Assembly: GCF_902388705.1 (NCBI RefSeq)
Contig: NZ_CABMQJ010000008.1
Location: forward strand, 1 to 64,000
Source of the DNA: an uncultured Alistipes sp.
GTDB taxonomy: Bacteria > Bacteroidota > Bacteroidia > Bacteroidales > Rikenellaceae
Direction of reading: 5' to 3'
DNA: 64,000 nucleotides
The first letter of the stretch is position 1. Every line of letters starts with the position of its first letter. The notes beneath the pieces were generated by a model, which worked only from the letters and a program-made list of their open reading frames with translations, had not been told where the DNA came from and ran no database searches. This document shows positions 45,635 to 54,396 of the stretch, in pieces. The position numbers and the translations under genes are program-made.

Positions 45635-46347
45635 CGCTTCAGTTCGTTGAGGGTGATACGTCCCTCGTAGAGGGCTTTGCCGACGATGACGCTGCGCAGT
45701 CCCGTGCTGTCGAGCGCCTCGATGTCGGCCATCGAGCTGATGCCGCCGCTCACGGTGATTTCCACACCGGGGTATTCGCCCTGCAATCCGGCATAGAATT
45801 CCGCCGAAGGGCCGCACAGCATGCCGTCGCGGGAGATGTCGGTGCAGATGACCTGCGTGAGCCCCTGCGGCGTGAAGCGGTCTATGAGCTCCCGCACGGT
45901 AAATCCGGAGTGCTCCAGCCAGCCCTGTATGGCTACCGCGCCGTCGCGGACGTCGGCGCCCAATATCAGTTTCCCGGACCCGAATTCCCCGAGCCACTCC
46001 GCGAACGCCTCCGGTTCGCGTACGGCGATGCTGCCGCAGATGGCGCGGCTCGCTCCCGCGTCGAACACGCTGCGGAGCGCTTCGCGGCTTTTGATGCCGC
46101 CGCCGTACTGCACTTCGAGCGAGGTTTTCGATGCCACGCGTTCGAGTACCGCGAGGTTGCGGGGTTCCGACGCCTTGGCGCCGTCGAGGTCGACCATGTG
46201 CAGCCGCCGTATGCCGGCCTCCTCGAAACGCAGGGCCGCTTCGAGCGGGTCGCGGTAGTAGGTCGTCCGGCGGTCGTAGTCGCCCTGTGTCAGGCGTACG
46301 CAGGCGCCGCCGATGATGTCCGTTGCGGGTATGATTTCTATTTTCAT
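45616..46347 (-). CDS. hisA: ProFAR isomerase HisA
   Basis: A 243-residue (beta-alpha)8 isomerase. The catalytic Asp (D9) lies in [15 protein letters not shown], the second acid in [13 protein letters not shown], and the phosphate loops are VQYGGGIKS and VSGGISS. It is homologous to HisF next to it. It begins 4 bases after the hisH stop. Confidence 0.97.
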   Translation of the reverse strand: MKIEIIPATDIIGGACVRLTQGDYDRRTTYYRDPLEAALRFEEAGIRRLHMVDLDGAKASEPRNLAVLERVASKTSLEVQYGGGIKSREALRSVFDAGASRAICGSIAVREPEAFAEWLGEFGSGKLILGADVRDGAVAIQGWLEHSGFTVRELIDRFTPQGLTQVICTDISRDGMLCGPSAEFYAGLQGEYPGVEITVSGGISSMADIEALDSTGLRSVIVGKALYEGRITLNELKRCLQNA

Positions 46348-46351
46348 GTCG

Positions 46352-46951
46352 TTACAGTTTTAGAAAGTTACGCAGGATGCGTTCCCCTGCCTGTCCGCTT
46401 TTTTCAGGGTGGAACTGTGTCCCGAAGAAGTTGCCGCACCCCAGTGCGGCGCTGAATGCCCCGCCGTAATCGGTCACGGCGTCAGTCGCGGCGCAAACCT
46501 GCGCCGCGTACGAGTGTACGTAGTAAACATAGGTTTGCTCGCCGATCCCTTCGAACAGCGGCCCGCGTAGCCTGCCGATGGTGTTCCATCCCACGTGGGG
46601 AATCTTCAGCGGGTTTTCTGCGGCCGGAGCTCCGCCTCCCAGCCGCACGACGTGCGCCGGGAAAATCCCGAGGCACCGGGCGCTTCCCTCCTCGCTGTCG
46701 AGACACATCAGCTGCATCCCGATGCAGATGCCCAGCACGGGTTGCGTCAGCGCGGGTATGATTTTGTCCAGTCCCCGCTCGCGGAGTTTCGCCATTGCCG
46801 ACGAGGCTTCGCCCACGCCCGGCAGGAGCACCCTGTCGGCCCGCCGCAGCGCTTCGGGATCGGCCGTAACCGTAAATTCGGCACCGACACGCCGCAGTGC
46901 ATCGGCGACCGAGCGCAGGTTGCCCGTATCGTAATCTACTATTGCCGTCAT
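46352..46951 (-). CDS. hisH: Imidazole glycerol phosphate synthase glutaminase subunit HisH
   Basis: A 199-residue class I glutamine amidotransferase that feeds ammonia to HisF. The nucleophile is C76 in VLGICIGMQLM, and the His-Glu pair is in FGTQFHPEKSG near residue 182. VDYDTGNLRSV and LLPGVGEASSAM match HisH. Its ATG overlaps the hisB stop by 4 bases. Confidence 0.97.
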   Translation of the reverse strand: MTAIVDYDTGNLRSVADALRRVGAEFTVTADPEALRRADRVLLPGVGEASSAMAKLRERGLDKIIPALTQPVLGICIGMQLMCLDSEEGSARCLGIFPAHVVRLGGGAPAAENPLKIPHVGWNTIGRLRGPLFEGIGEQTYVYYVHSYAAQVCAATDAVTDYGGAFSAALGCGNFFGTQFHPEKSGQAGERILRNFLKL

Positions 46952-48150
46952 AATATTCCTTTGCTGCTGGGGATGTCGTATCCGAATCCGCTGCGCGCCA
47001 CGGCCATGCGCAGCGCGCGGGCGAAAGCCTTGAAAATAGCTTCGGCCTTATGGTGGTCGTTGTCGCCGCGTGCCGAAATCTGGAGATTGCAGCGCGCTGC
47101 GCAGCAGAGCGAGTGGAAGAAATGGCGGAACATCTCCGTGGGTACGTCGCCGACCCGTTCGCGGCGGAATTCGGCGTCCCATTCGAAGTCGATGCGTCCC
47201 CCGAAGTCGAGCAGTACCAGCGCCCGGCAGTCGTCCATCGGCAGGGCGAAGCCGTAGCGTCCGATACCCGCTTTCGAGCCCAGCGCCCGGTCGATGGCCT
47301 CGCCCAGAACGATGGCCACGTCCTCCATCGTGTGGTGCTCGTCGATGTCGAGGTCGCCGTGCGCCTCCACGGCGAGCGACACGCCGCCATGGTGGGCGAT
47401 TTGCGCCAGCATGTGGTCGAGGAACCGCAGCCCCGTGGATATTTCGCCGTTGCCGGGAGAGTTCTCTTTTCCCGGTCGGCCGGCCGTTTCTCGGACTTTT
47501 TTCGGTGTGCCGCAACTGCCGAAACCCCGGCCGTCGAGGTCGAGCCGGACGGTGATTTGCGTTTCGCGGGTTTCGCGCGTTACGGTGATTTGCCGTTCTC
47601 CCCGGCGGATGTACTCCGCGATTTCGGCCCACGAATCGCTTACCAGCACGCAGGCCGCTTCGGCGTTTGCCTCGCGCAGCATCCGGCGGCCCTGCTGCGG
47701 GGAGGCGAGCAGGATGCCTTTCGCCCCGAGGTTGCGGGCCAGCAGGATGTCGGTCACGCGGTCGCCGACGACGTAGCTCGCCCCGAGGTCGTACGTGCCG
47801 TCGGTATAGCGGCCGAACAGGCCCGTGCGGGGTTTGCGTGTCGGGGCGTTGTCGCTCTCGAACGTGCGGTCGATCAGCATGTCGTCGAACGTGACGCCCT
47901 CGCCGGCGAGCGTGCGCAGCATTTTTTCCTGTGGCAGGCGGAAATCCTCTTCGGGGAAGGCGTCCGTGCCTAGCCCGTCCTGGTTCGTGGCCATCACCAG
48001 TTCGAAGTCGAGCCCCCGGAGGGCTTTGAGCGCCGAGATGGCGCCCGGTACGAATTCCAGTTTTTCGAGGCTGTCGACCTGGTAATCCGTGGGCGGTTCG
48101 GCGATGACGGTGCCGTCGCGGTCGATGAAGAGTGCTTTTTTCAGGTTCAT
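46948..48150 (-). CDS. hisB: Bifunctional histidinol-phosphatase / IGP dehydratase
   Basis: A 400-residue fusion. The N-terminal HAD-type histidinol-phosphatase has ALFIDRDGTVI (D10, D12), VMATNQDGLG and VVGDRVTDILLARNLG. The C-terminal IGP dehydratase (from about 187) has FLDHMLAQIAHHGG, DEHHTMEDVAIVLGEA and FHSLCCAARCNLQI. In relatives DLDGTG runs directly into ISTGxxFxDHM; here about 27 extra residues rich in Gly, Pro and charged residues (208-235) are inserted. It catalyses steps 6 and 8. It overlaps hisC and hisH by 4 bases each. Confidence 0.95.
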   Translation of the reverse strand: MNLKKALFIDRDGTVIAEPPTDYQVDSLEKLEFVPGAISALKALRGLDFELVMATNQDGLGTDAFPEEDFRLPQEKMLRTLAGEGVTFDDMLIDRTFESDNAPTRKPRTGLFGRYTDGTYDLGASYVVGDRVTDILLARNLGAKGILLASPQQGRRMLREANAEAACVLVSDSWAEIAEYIRRGERQITVTRETRETQITVRLDLDGRGFGSCGTPKKVRETAGRPGKENSPGNGEISTGLRFLDHMLAQIAHHGGVSLAVEAHGDLDIDEHHTMEDVAIVLGEAIDRALGSKAGIGRYGFALPMDDCRALVLLDFGGRIDFEWDAEFRRERVGDVPTEMFRHFFHSLCCAARCNLQISARGDNDHHKAEAIFKAFARALRMAVARSGFGYDIPSSKGIL

Positions 48151-49181
48151 GGGCGGAAGTTTTTGACGGTTTCCAACAGGCGTTCGTTTTCACCGGGACG
48201 CCCGACGGTGATGCGCAGGCATCCTTCGCAGCCCCGGATGCGGGAGCGGTTGCGGACGATGACCCCTGCTGCGAGCAGCTCCCGGTAGAGGCGGTCGGGG
48301 TCGGCGGTTTTCACCAGCAGGAAGTTGGCTTGGGACTCATAGATGCGCTCGATGCAGGCTTCCGCCGTGAGTGCCTGTACGAGGCGTTCGCGTTCGGAGC
48401 GTATTTCGGCGATCTCCGCCGAGATATCCCGGCGTAAAGATTCCGCAACGGCCTGCTGCGTGAGCGTATTGATGTTGTAGGGGTATTTGACCCGGCCGTA
48501 GAGGGCTGCGACCTCTTCCGAGGCGTATGCCAGCCCGAGCCGCAGTCCGGCCATGCCCCATGCTTTGGAGAGGGTCTGGAGGACGATGAGGTTCGGGAAC
48601 TCTCCGAGCCGCGGCAGGAATCCCCTGCCCTCCGCGAAGTCGATGTAGGCTTCGTCGAGCACGACCATGCCCTCGAAGCGGCGGAGCAGCTGCTCGATTT
48701 CCCGCTCGGGAAAGGCATTGCCCGTGGGGTTGTTGGGCGAGCAGAGCCACAGCAGTTTGGTGCGGTCGTCCGCCGCTGCCAGCAGCGCTTCCACCGGAAG
48801 CGAGAAATCCGGCCCCAGCGGTACTTCGCGCATCTCGACGTCGTTGGTTTGCGCCGCCACGCGGTACATGCCGTAGGTGGGGGCTATCGACACGGCGTTG
48901 TCCCGGCCCGGTTCGCAGAAAATGCGGAACGCCAGGTCGATGGCCTCGTCGCTGCCGTTGCCGATGAATACCTGTTCCGGCCGTACGCCTTTCAGGGCGG
49001 CGAGCTGTTTTTTCAGTTCCCGCTGGTGCGGGTCGGGGTAGCGGTTCACGCCGTTGTCGTAGGGACTTTCGTTGGCGTCGAGCCATACTTCGATTTCCCC
49101 GCCCTGGTATTCGTCGCGGGCCGTGGAGTAGGGTTGCAGCGCAAGGATGTTGGGCCGCACGAGCTGTGACAGCGGTTTCAT
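48147..49181 (-). CDS. hisC: Histidinol-phosphate aminotransferase
   Basis: A 344-residue fold-type I PLP enzyme. Conserved features are DANESPYDN (substrate), GNGSDEAIDLAFR (PLP phosphate), WLCSPNNPTGN, VVLDEAYIDF and the Schiff-base Lys in LQTLSKAWGMAGLRLG. It converts imidazole acetol phosphate to histidinol phosphate. Its ATG overlaps the hisD stop by 4 bases, indicating coupling. Confidence 0.97.
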   Translation of the reverse strand: MKPLSQLVRPNILALQPYSTARDEYQGGEIEVWLDANESPYDNGVNRYPDPHQRELKKQLAALKGVRPEQVFIGNGSDEAIDLAFRIFCEPGRDNAVSIAPTYGMYRVAAQTNDVEMREVPLGPDFSLPVEALLAAADDRTKLLWLCSPNNPTGNAFPEREIEQLLRRFEGMVVLDEAYIDFAEGRGFLPRLGEFPNLIVLQTLSKAWGMAGLRLGLAYASEEVAALYGRVKYPYNINTLTQQAVAESLRRDISAEIAEIRSERERLVQALTAEACIERIYESQANFLLVKTADPDRLYRELLAAGVIVRNRSRIRGCEGCLRITVGRPGENERLLETVKNFRP

Positions 49182-50473
49182 AGGGCGCCTCCTTTCATCC
49201 GTATACGTACGGCGTTGGCGTGTGCGTCGAATCCCTCGGCTTCGGCCATGGCCGTAACCGTGGGCGCGAGCGTTTCGAGTCCCTCGCGCGTCAGTTCCTG
49301 GTAGGTTATCTTGCGCAGGAAACTGTCGACGTTCACGCCGCTGTATGCCCGCGCCCAGCCGCTCGTAGGCAGCGTGTGGTTGGTGCCCGAGGCGTAGTCG
49401 CCGGCGCTTTCGGGCGAATAGTTGCCGATAAAGACACTGCCTGCGGCCGTTATCTGCGCAGCGACGTTCCATGGCTCCCGCATCGCGATAATCAGGTGCT
49501 CGGGGGCGTAGGCGTTTGCGAATGCAACCTGTTTGTACTCTTCGTTGAAAACCACGATTCGGCTGTTCGAGAGCGAGTTGCGGATTGCCTCGCAGCGGTT
49601 CAGCCGCCGGGCCTGCTCTTCGACGGCCTGGGTGACTTTGCGCGCAAACTCCTCCGTGCGGCAGACCAGTATGGCCTGGCTGTCGTCCCCGTGTTCGGCC
49701 TGCGAGAGCAGGTCTGCGGCGACGAACTCGGGCCGGGCGCTCCGGTCGGCCAGCACCATGACCTCCGACGGGCCTGCCGGCAGGTCTACGGCGACGTCGG
49801 TGGCTCCGACCAGTTGTTTGGCTTTGGTGACATAGCGGTTGCCCGGGCCGAATATTTTGTCGACATGCGGGATGCTTTCCGTGCCGTAGGCCATGGCCGC
49901 CACAGCCTGTGCCCCGCCGACTGCGAAGATACGCTCTATGCCGCACAGTCCGGCGGCATACAGTATTTCGGGGGCAATTCGCCCGTCGCGTCCGGCCGGG
50001 GTGCAGAGGATTATCTCGCCGCATCCGGCGATCCGTGCGGGCAGGGCGAGCATCAGCACCGTCGAAAAGAGCGGGGCGTTGCCGCCCGGGATGTACAGCC
50101 CTACGCGGCCGATTGGAACGGCGCGCTGTACGCACCGCACGCCCGGCATCACTTCGACGTCGACCTGCTGCGGGAGCTGTGCCCGGTGGAAAGCCTCGAT
50201 GTTGGCTTTTGCTGCGGCCAGTGCGCCCTTCAGGCGAGAGGATATGGTTTCTGCGGCTTTTCGGCGCTGTTCGCGCGACACTTCGAACAGGGCGGGAATG
50301 CGGCCCTCGATGCGGTTGGTGATGTCGCGCAGGGCCTTGTCGCCGCCTGTGCGCACCTCGGCGAGGATGGCGGCCACCTGTTCCGTGATTTCATCGTCCT
50401 GCCGCGTACAGCGGGCCGTGAGGGCCGGCCATTCGCGGCGCTGCGGGTTTTTGTAGATTTTCAGCATTTCCAT
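49178..50473 (-). CDS. hisD: Histidinol dehydrogenase
   Basis: A 431-residue zinc enzyme that oxidises histidinol to histidine in two NAD-dependent steps. Family motifs include GGNAPLFSTVLMLALPA, VGGAQAVAAMAYGT, KIFGPGNRYVTKAK, DLPAGPSEVMVLAD, LLSQAEHGDDSQ and the catalytic/zinc region in NHTLPTSGWARAYSG. Full length. An internal ATG two codons downstream (50467) is an equally possible start. Confidence 0.97.
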   Translation of the reverse strand: MEMLKIYKNPQRREWPALTARCTRQDDEITEQVAAILAEVRTGGDKALRDITNRIEGRIPALFEVSREQRRKAAETISSRLKGALAAAKANIEAFHRAQLPQQVDVEVMPGVRCVQRAVPIGRVGLYIPGGNAPLFSTVLMLALPARIAGCGEIILCTPAGRDGRIAPEILYAAGLCGIERIFAVGGAQAVAAMAYGTESIPHVDKIFGPGNRYVTKAKQLVGATDVAVDLPAGPSEVMVLADRSARPEFVAADLLSQAEHGDDSQAILVCRTEEFARKVTQAVEEQARRLNRCEAIRNSLSNSRIVVFNEEYKQVAFANAYAPEHLIIAMREPWNVAAQITAAGSVFIGNYSPESAGDYASGTNHTLPTSGWARAYSGVNVDSFLRKITYQELTREGLETLAPTVTAMAEAEGFDAHANAVRIRMKGGAL

Positions 50474-50492
50474 TGCGGGGTGTTTTTACGGG

Positions 50493-51344
50493 TCAGCGTA
50501 TCATATTCTCGAGCGTCAGCACCAGTATTCCTTCGGCGCCGATGGCCTTGAGGCGCTCGATGCGCTCCCAGAGCTGGACTTCGCCGATTACGGCGTGTAT
50601 CGAGCACCATCCCTCCTGCGCCAACGGCAGGATTGTCGGGCTGCGCATGCCGGGCAGGATTGTGATTGCCTCGTCGAGTTTCTCTTTCGGGAGGTTCATC
50701 AGCACGTACTTCATGCCGCGGCTTTCGAGTATCGAGTTGAAGCGGAACGTGAGCTGCGCCTTTTCCCGGCATTTCTCCTCGTCCATCTGCGGGGTGGCTA
50801 TCAGCACGGCTTCGGAATAAAAGACTTTTTCGACCTCCATGAGCCCGTTCGATACGAGCGTTCCGCCCGAGGAAACGATGTCGAAGATTGCGTCGGACAT
50901 TCCTACGGCGGGTGCGATTTCCACGGAGCCCTCGATGGTGTGTATTTCGGCGTCGATGCCTTTCTCGGCGAAGAATTTCGCAAGGATATTGGGGTAGGAG
51001 GTGGCGACGCGCTTGCCGCGGAAATAATCCAGTCCATTGTAAGGCACCGTGCGGTCTACGGCCAGTGATATGCGGCAGCTGCCGAATCCGAGGTTCATGG
51101 TACGTTCGACGGGGAAATCTTTCTCGGCGACCTCGTTCAGCCCCACAATTCCCAGGTCTGCGACACCCATCGCCACGGCCTGCGGGATGTCGTCGTCGCG
51201 CAGGTAGAGGACTTCCAGCGGGAATCCCTCTGCGCGGGAAATCAGTTTGCGTTTGCTTTCGGCGACGCCGATACCCGCTTCGGAGAGCAGGCAGGTACTC
51301 TGTTCGTTCAGTCGGCCTTTGGCCTGAATTGCTAATCTTAACAT
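50493..51344 (-). CDS. hisG: ATP phosphoribosyltransferase, long form
   Basis: A 283-residue first enzyme of histidine synthesis, condensing ATP and PRPP. The N-terminal catalytic domain begins LRLAIQAKGRLNEQS; the PRPP loop is in IVSSGGTLVSNG. The C-terminal regulatory domain (from about 215, TILPLAQEGWCSIHAVI) marks the long, histidine-inhibited hexameric form, so no HisZ is needed. It is the first structural gene behind the attenuator. The ATG at 51344 gives the canonical N-terminus. Confidence 0.97.
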   Translation of the reverse strand: MLRLAIQAKGRLNEQSTCLLSEAGIGVAESKRKLISRAEGFPLEVLYLRDDDIPQAVAMGVADLGIVGLNEVAEKDFPVERTMNLGFGSCRISLAVDRTVPYNGLDYFRGKRVATSYPNILAKFFAEKGIDAEIHTIEGSVEIAPAVGMSDAIFDIVSSGGTLVSNGLMEVEKVFYSEAVLIATPQMDEEKCREKAQLTFRFNSILESRGMKYVLMNLPKEKLDEAITILPGMRSPTILPLAQEGWCSIHAVIGEVQLWERIERLKAIGAEGILVLTLENMIR

Positions 51345-51389
51345 TTTTTCGGTGTGTTTTTCAGGACACCCGCCTGCGGCATAAGCACG

Positions 51390-51418
51390 AAAAAAGCCCA
51401 TCCGCAGGGGATGAGCTT
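51390..51418 (-). terminator. Attenuator hairpin of the his operon
   Basis: On the minus strand AAGCTCATCC (51418-51409) pairs with GGATGGGCTT (51403-51394), one wobble pair, followed by a T tract, lying between the leader peptide stop and hisG. Premature termination here would block the operon. Confidence 0.85.
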
Positions 51419-51466
51419 CGTATATACTTAATTAAACTGTGTTCCGTTTACATATGCATATCGACC

Positions 51467-51520
51467 TTACCCCTTCGGAAAGTGGTGATGGTGATGATGG
51501 ATATGGTTAAAAATCGTCAT
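51467..51520 (-). CDS. Histidine operon leader peptide
   Basis: A 17-codon open frame, MTIFNHIHHHHHHFPKG, then TAA. Seven of its codons are His, six in a row, the classic sign of translation-coupled attenuation: ribosome stalling on these codons when His-tRNA is scarce should prevent the downstream terminator from forming. It lies 19 bases after the promoter box and 49 bases before the attenuator hairpin. A 10-bp palindrome ATATGCATAT (51452-51461) lies just after the stop and may take part in the alternative pairing. Confidence 0.88.
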   Translation of the reverse strand: MTIFNHIHHHHHHFPKG

Positions 51521-51538
51521 TTGTAATGGTCGTTGGGG

Positions 51539-51570
51539 CAAATGTAAGTAAATTTTTAAGAAAAATCAAA
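51539..51570 (-). promoter_or_regulatory. Promoter of the his operon
   Basis: Minus strand TTTG (51567-51570), 20-base spacer, TACATTTG (51539-51546): both boxes match the consensus exactly, upstream of the leader peptide. Confidence 0.88.
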
Positions 51571-51705
51571 ATCTGCACCGAAAAAAAATCCGGAGGCGTG
51601 CAAAAACGTATATCCGAAAACTGGTTTTGTTGACGTGCGGCCCCGCCTTCGGATGGAATTTGTCGTTATCTTTGTTGCCGGTAATGGTATTAAACTATTG
51701 AAAAC

Positions 51706-51921
51706 ATGGAAAACAAACGCATCGAGTATACGAACGGCGAAATTGTCGTGGTCTGGCAGCCGCACCTTTGCACGCATTCGGGAATCTGCGTAAAGACGCT
51801 GCCCGCGGTCTATAAACCGCAAGAACGGCCGTGGGTGAAGCTGGAGAACTCCACGACCGACAAGATTGTCGCGCAGGTCGAAAAATGTCCTTCGGGGGCG
51901 CTGACCTGGCGAAAAGCGTAG
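51706..51921 (+). CDS. YjdI-like (4Fe-4S) mono-cluster protein
   Basis: A 71-residue small protein. Three or four Cys in a CTHSGICVKTLP...VEKCPSGAL arrangement match the divergent 4Fe-4S mono-cluster domain of YjdI-type proteins. The N-terminal IEYTNGEIVVVWQPHLC is typical. Its partner and electron-transfer role are unknown. A TATCTTTG box at 51667-51674 gives a short leader, and a terminator follows the stop, so it is a single-gene unit. Confidence 0.87.
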   Translation: MENKRIEYTNGEIVVVWQPHLCTHSGICVKTLPAVYKPQERPWVKLENSTTDKIVAQVEKCPSGALTWRKA

Positions 51922-51980
51922 GGCAGGAACCGTTTCCGTCCTTTTGACGGTTGCGTGCCGGTCGGCGCGGCAGGGATAAA

Positions 51981-52014
51981 AGCCCCGGACTTTGTTTACC
52001 AAGTCCGGGGCCTT
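51981..52014 (+). terminator. Terminator of the 4Fe-4S protein gene
   Basis: 11-bp perfect stem GCCCCGGACTT / AAGTCCGGGGC with an 8-base loop, flanked by AAA and CTTT. Confidence 0.8.
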
Positions 52015-52064
52015 TCGTTTTGCGCTGCTGCGGGGCAGGCCGTGCCTTGCCGCGCCTGTTTTCC

Positions 52065-52073
52065 GGGGGGGGG
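52065..52073. repeat. Nine-base G homopolymer in an intergenic region
   Basis: G9 in the roughly 180 bases between the terminator at 51981-52014 and the end of the cysteine-dioxygenase-like gene. No open frame with recognisable features covers it. Confidence 0.9.
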
Positions 52074-52190
52074 ATTGGCAGGGAATGCGGCAGCGCCTGT
52101 TTCGCCGTGAGCCCTGCCGAGCCTGCCGTGCGGGGAGTGCGCCACCGTCCGGTCAGCCGGGCGTGTCCGCGTGTCTGCCTGCGGCCCGGT

Positions 52191-52748
52191 TTATCCGCAT
52201 ACCGTTTCGTAAACTTCGCCCCGCAGCGCATCGTCCGAGTAGACATGCAGGCTGTGTCCCGTGCCGCTGATGCAGGTGATGCGGTGTATGTGGTTGTCGA
52301 AGCGTCCCGGTGCGCCGATTGAGAAGAATGCGCACGGCGCTTCGACGTCGAGCGTTTCTTTGAGCCGTACGGCGCCGTTTCCGGCGGGTTCGAAAATCTC
52401 GAGCCGGAACCTCCCGTCGGCGAAATGGTATCCCGCGAACTGCGGATGGGCGTGGATGCTCGTCCGGTTTCCCGCTTTCCAGCTCATCACGATGGCCTCC
52501 CAGCCCGTTTCGGGACAGCGGCCCAGGTAGGTGCGGCGGTAGGCCGTGTCGGAGTAGTTGCCGAACGGGGTCAGCGGGTGCTCCGCCAGCCAGTTCAGGA
52601 CATAGGCCTGTATTTTCCGTCCAAGCTCGTCTCCGGGCTGTTCCGCGGTCGCGATTCCGAGCAGGCGGGTGAAAAACGCTTCGTAACCGCCCGTCGTGGC
52701 GGAAGGTTCCTGCAGGTTCCCTGCGAGTGTCGCGGCATGTCGTTTCAT
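52191..52748 (-). CDS. Cysteine dioxygenase-like cupin protein
   Basis: A 185-residue cupin related to type I cysteine dioxygenases, which oxidise thiols such as cysteine to sulphinates with Fe(II) and O2. The metal ligands are probably the two His of SIHAHPQFAG and the later His in RFDNHIHRITCIS. The domain starts after an N-terminal helical part. The start at 52748 is preferred to an ATG 48 bases upstream because a TATCTTTG promoter box (52767-52774) lies between the two. True substrate unproven. Confidence 0.8.
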   Translation of the reverse strand: MKRHAATLAGNLQEPSATTGGYEAFFTRLLGIATAEQPGDELGRKIQAYVLNWLAEHPLTPFGNYSDTAYRRTYLGRCPETGWEAIVMSWKAGNRTSIHAHPQFAGYHFADGRFRLEIFEPAGNGAVRLKETLDVEAPCAFFSIGAPGRFDNHIHRITCISGTGHSLHVYSDDALRGEVYETVCG

Positions 52749-52944
52749 GGTCGTATTCTTTTTCTGCAAAGATAAGGGGAACAGGCGCCGGAACATTCAG
52801 CAAAAATACTTATTCGCGTGCATGATTGCCGGATTCCTGCGGCGATGCCTTTTTCTTTGTCTTATTTTGCCCTAAAATGCCTCCATACGCGAGGCCGCAT
52901 CGCCTTTTTTATTATATTTGTAGCTTAAATCCAAACTTACGCTT

Positions 52945-54396
52945 ATGACACCTGCAGCCGTTATTATCACCGTTTTGGGCTACATTGCCGTTCTTTTTGC
53001 CGTCGCGTGGCTTTCGGGCCGCCGGGCCGACAATGCCGGATTTTTTACCGGAAACCGGCGTACGCCGTGGTACATGGCGGCTTTTGCCATGATCGGGGCC
53101 GCCATATCGGGCGTGACGTTCATTTCGGTGCCGGGGTCGGTCGCCGTCGATGCTTTCTCATACATGCAGATGGTCGCCGGTTTTACCGTGGGGCAGCTGG
53201 TCGTCGCATTCGTACTGATTCCCACGTTCTACCGTCTCAAGGTCGTATCGCTCTACGAGTACCTCGACGACCGTTTCGGCGTCGCGTCGCACCACACCGG
53301 GGCGTGGTTCTTCTTCGTGTCGAAGATGCTGGGTGCCGCGCTGCGCGTCTACGTGGTGTGTGCCGTCCTGCAACTGCTGGTTTTCAGCCATTTCGGTCTT
53401 CCGTTCTGGTTCAACGCACTGATTACGATGGCTCTCGTATGGCTTTACACACAACAGGGCGGTGTCAAGTCGCTGATTTGGACGGACACGCTCAAGACGT
53501 TCTGCCTGGTGGGAAGCCTGGTGCTGTCGATTGTCTTTATCATGCAGGCGCTCGGGATGTCGCTGCCGGAAATGAGCCGCGAAGTCGCAGCCTCGCCCTA
53601 TTCGCAGATATTCTTCTTCGACGACCCCGCCTCCGACCGCTATTTCTGGAAGATGTTCCTTGCGGGCGTGGTATTGCTGATTGCCATGACGGGACTCGAC
53701 CAGGACATGATGCAGCGCAACATGAGCTGTGCCACGCCGCGCGACTCGCAGAAAAACATCCTGCTGACGGCTGTCAGCCAGATATTCGTCATCTTCCTGT
53801 TCCTCGTACTCGGGGTGTTGCTCTACATCTATATGGAGCGCAGCGGACTTGCGATGCCCGAAAAAGGCGATCAGGTCTTTTCGCTTGTGGCCGTCGAGGG
53901 CGGACTTCCGGTATTCGTTGGCATCCTGTTTGTTATCGGGCTTATATCGAGCACTTATTCAGCAGCAGGATCGGCCCTCACGGCCCTCACGACCTCCTTT
54001 ACGGTCGATATCCTGCAGGGCACGAAACGCTACGGCGAACAGCGCCTGACCCATGTCCGGCGAGTGGTGCATGTGGCGATGGCGGTGGGGATGGCACTGG
54101 TAATCCTCGCTTTCGAGTACCTTGCGGACGACAGCGTCATCAACCTTGTCTATAAGGTTGCCAGCTATACCTACGGCCCCATACTGGGCATGTTCGCTTT
54201 CGGCATGTTCACGCGCCTGCGGGTGCGTGACCGCTGGATTCCCCTCGTAGCCGTTGCGGCACCCGTATTGAGCGCCCTCGTGCAATACTGGGCCCGCGTG
54301 GCGTGGGACTATCAGATCGGATTCGAATTGTTGATTTACAATGCCGCATTTACGATGATCGGCATGTTGTTACTGGTTAAAAAGAATGAAAAGTAA
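52945..54396 (+). CDS. Sodium:solute symporter (SSS family)
   Basis: A 483-residue transporter with about 13 membrane segments. Family signatures include GFFTGNRRTPWYMAAFAMIGAAISGVTF, SLYEYLDDRFG and GLISSTYSAAGSALTALTTSF (sodium-site Ser/Thr region). The solute could be a sugar, sialic acid or similar; its place before two exported hydrolases suggests uptake of a released product. A TATATTTG box at 52913-52920 precedes it. It overlaps the next gene by 11 bases and heads a six-gene operon. Confidence 0.9.
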   Translation: MTPAAVIITVLGYIAVLFAVAWLSGRRADNAGFFTGNRRTPWYMAAFAMIGAAISGVTFISVPGSVAVDAFSYMQMVAGFTVGQLVVAFVLIPTFYRLKVVSLYEYLDDRFGVASHHTGAWFFFVSKMLGAALRVYVVCAVLQLLVFSHFGLPFWFNALITMALVWLYTQQGGVKSLIWTDTLKTFCLVGSLVLSIVFIMQALGMSLPEMSREVAASPYSQIFFFDDPASDRYFWKMFLAGVVLLIAMTGLDQDMMQRNMSCATPRDSQKNILLTAVSQIFVIFLFLVLGVLLYIYMERSGLAMPEKGDQVFSLVAVEGGLPVFVGILFVIGLISSTYSAAGSALTALTTSFTVDILQGTKRYGEQRLTHVRRVVHVAMAVGMALVILAFEYLADDSVINLVYKVASYTYGPILGMFAFGMFTRLRVRDRWIPLVAVAAPVLSALVQYWARVAWDYQIGFELLIYNAAFTMIGMLLLVKKNEK

